From assembly GCA_021778815.1 (NCBI GenBank), contig JAJYBW010000174.1, positions 1 to 7,081 on the forward strand: 7,081 nucleotides of DNA. The letters run 5' to 3'. Both the position numbers and the translations under genes were made by a program. The notes below the pieces were generated by a model that worked only from the letters and a program-made list of their open reading frames with translations, was not told the DNA's origin and ran no database searches. This document shows positions 6,761 to 7,081 of this stretch, one piece after another (position 1 is the first letter of the stretch; every line of letters starts with the position of its first letter). This DNA is from Acidobacteriota bacterium. Its GTDB lineage: Bacteria > Acidobacteriota > Terriglobia > Terriglobales > Acidobacteriaceae.

Positions 6761-6931
6761 GTACCTCTCCGCGACCGCCTTCCGGTGCTGGGGTCACCCG
6801 TTGCCGCTGCATATGTCATCGACCATGTAAAGCCTCTGGAGTGCGGCGGAGCCGATGCTCCATCAAATATGCAATGGCAGACCATCGCCGCAGGCAAAGC
6901 CAAGGACAAAACCGAACGCTATTGCAGATAG
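6761..6931 (+). pseudogene. HNH-endonuclease-like C-terminal remnant
   Basis: Read on the plus strand, the frame ending at the TAG 6929-6931 encodes YVIDHVKPLECGGADAPSNM (6812-6871), then QWQTIAAGKAKDKTERYCR. The D-H, the GGAD turn, the conserved N-M-Q-W-Q and the final K-A-K-D-K..E match the C-terminal half of small HNH-nuclease-like proteins, which are often secreted or prophage-borne. This part would provide the catalytic His (of DH) and the Asn of the HNH fold. The frame is closed by a TAA at 6758-6760, and the only in-frame start candidate is a GTG at 6785 with no good ribosome binding site, so the N-terminal half is missing. An overlapping frame (6735-6832) reads TAFRCWGHP just upstream and may be the earlier part displaced by a frameshift near 6800, but that match is weak. 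A broken gene is the simplest reading; a very short intact protein is less likely. Confidence 0.6.
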
Positions 6932-6997
6932 CAAAACAATTGCCTCTGTTACGTACTCCCCACTCAGGCCAAAAGAAGGCTTGAATTCACCACCGGC

Positions 6998-7081
6998 CTA
7001 GTTGCTTGCCGGACCAAGATAGTGAAGTTGCTGGCTCGTCAAATCAGCAGACGCGTCCCCGAACTTCTCGAAGTTGATGCT
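6998..7081 (-). CDS. Possible C-terminal end of an unknown gene (5' part outside the window)
   Basis: The minus strand is open from the right edge to a TAG at 7000-6998, giving 27 residues that read like an ordinary protein end (INFEKFGDASADLTSQQLHY...). Third codon positions are mostly G or C, as expected for a gene here. However, the plus strand is also open across this stretch, and 27 codons are too few to decide. No family is recognisable. Confidence 0.25.
   Translation of the reverse strand, partial: SINFEKFGDASADLTSQQLHYLGPASN

Larger units (their letters stand above)
6718..7081. other. Right-edge region with no intact gene; gene fragments only
   Basis: No complete convincing gene is seen here. 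It contains an HNH-nuclease-like C-terminal fragment (6761-6931), and a possible gene tail on the minus strand from the right edge (7081-6998). No tRNA, transposase or clear terminator follows the TonB-C-like gene. The mixture of fragments suggests a worn intergenic region. Confidence 0.6.

Noticed and set aside
6993..7012. Stem CCGGC / GCCGG as a terminator
   Set aside because: It has a five-base stem, a ten-base loop and no T-run on either side, so it does not resemble an intrinsic terminator.
6932..7081. Plus-strand frame open for 50 codons to the right edge
   Set aside because: It directly follows the stop of the HNH fragment, has poor third-position G+C and no good start or ribosome binding site; the minus-strand reading of the same stretch is slightly more gene-like.

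Overview
This G+C-rich chromosomal window is dominated by a compact operon on the minus strand for a membrane-bound group 1 uptake [NiFe]-hydrogenase. Reading in the direction of transcription, the order is: a FliA/WhiG-type sigma factor (5009-4104), the Tat-exported FeS small subunit hyaA (4021-2846), the NiFe large subunit hyaB (2843-1125), the di-haem cytochrome b subunit hyaC (1115-369), and the maturation endopeptidase hyaD, which runs off the left edge (385 to <1). The last four genes are separated by 2 bp, 9 bp and a 17-bp overlap. Each has a good Shine-Dalgarno sequence, usually placed inside the end of the preceding gene, so they are almost certainly one transcript. The sigma gene lies 82 bp upstream on the same strand, with no terminator visible between.

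The parts form one pathway. HyaB carries the NiFe site (N-terminal RICGVC and C-terminal DPCLAC motifs). HyaD would remove the last 17 residues of HyaB after nickel insertion. HyaA has a twin-arginine signal, three FeS clusters and a C-terminal membrane anchor. HyaC takes the electrons into the quinone pool. The most interesting molecular detail is in HyaA: the usual proximal-cluster CxxC (or the CxCC of O2-tolerant group 1d enzymes) reads C-A-G-N, so one expected cysteine ligand is an asparagine, with aspartates nearby. This suggests a non-standard proximal cluster, a feature that can bear on oxygen tolerance.

To the right, 328 bp separate the sigma gene from a divergent plus-strand gene (5338-6717). 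It encodes a secreted protein of about 459 residues that ends in a TonB-C-like domain, and its start codon is unclear. The gap holds one possible 51-residue minus-strand small ORF with a strong ribosome binding site. Beyond 6717 there is no intact gene. A short HNH-nuclease C-terminal remnant (about 6761-6931) is visible, followed by what may be the last 27 codons of another minus-strand gene entering from the right edge.

The organism is probably a Gram-negative soil or environmental heterotroph able to oxidise H2. The style of the TonB-C-terminal secreted protein and the gene mix suggest Acidobacteriota (Terriglobia), but this rests on remembered resemblance, not a search.
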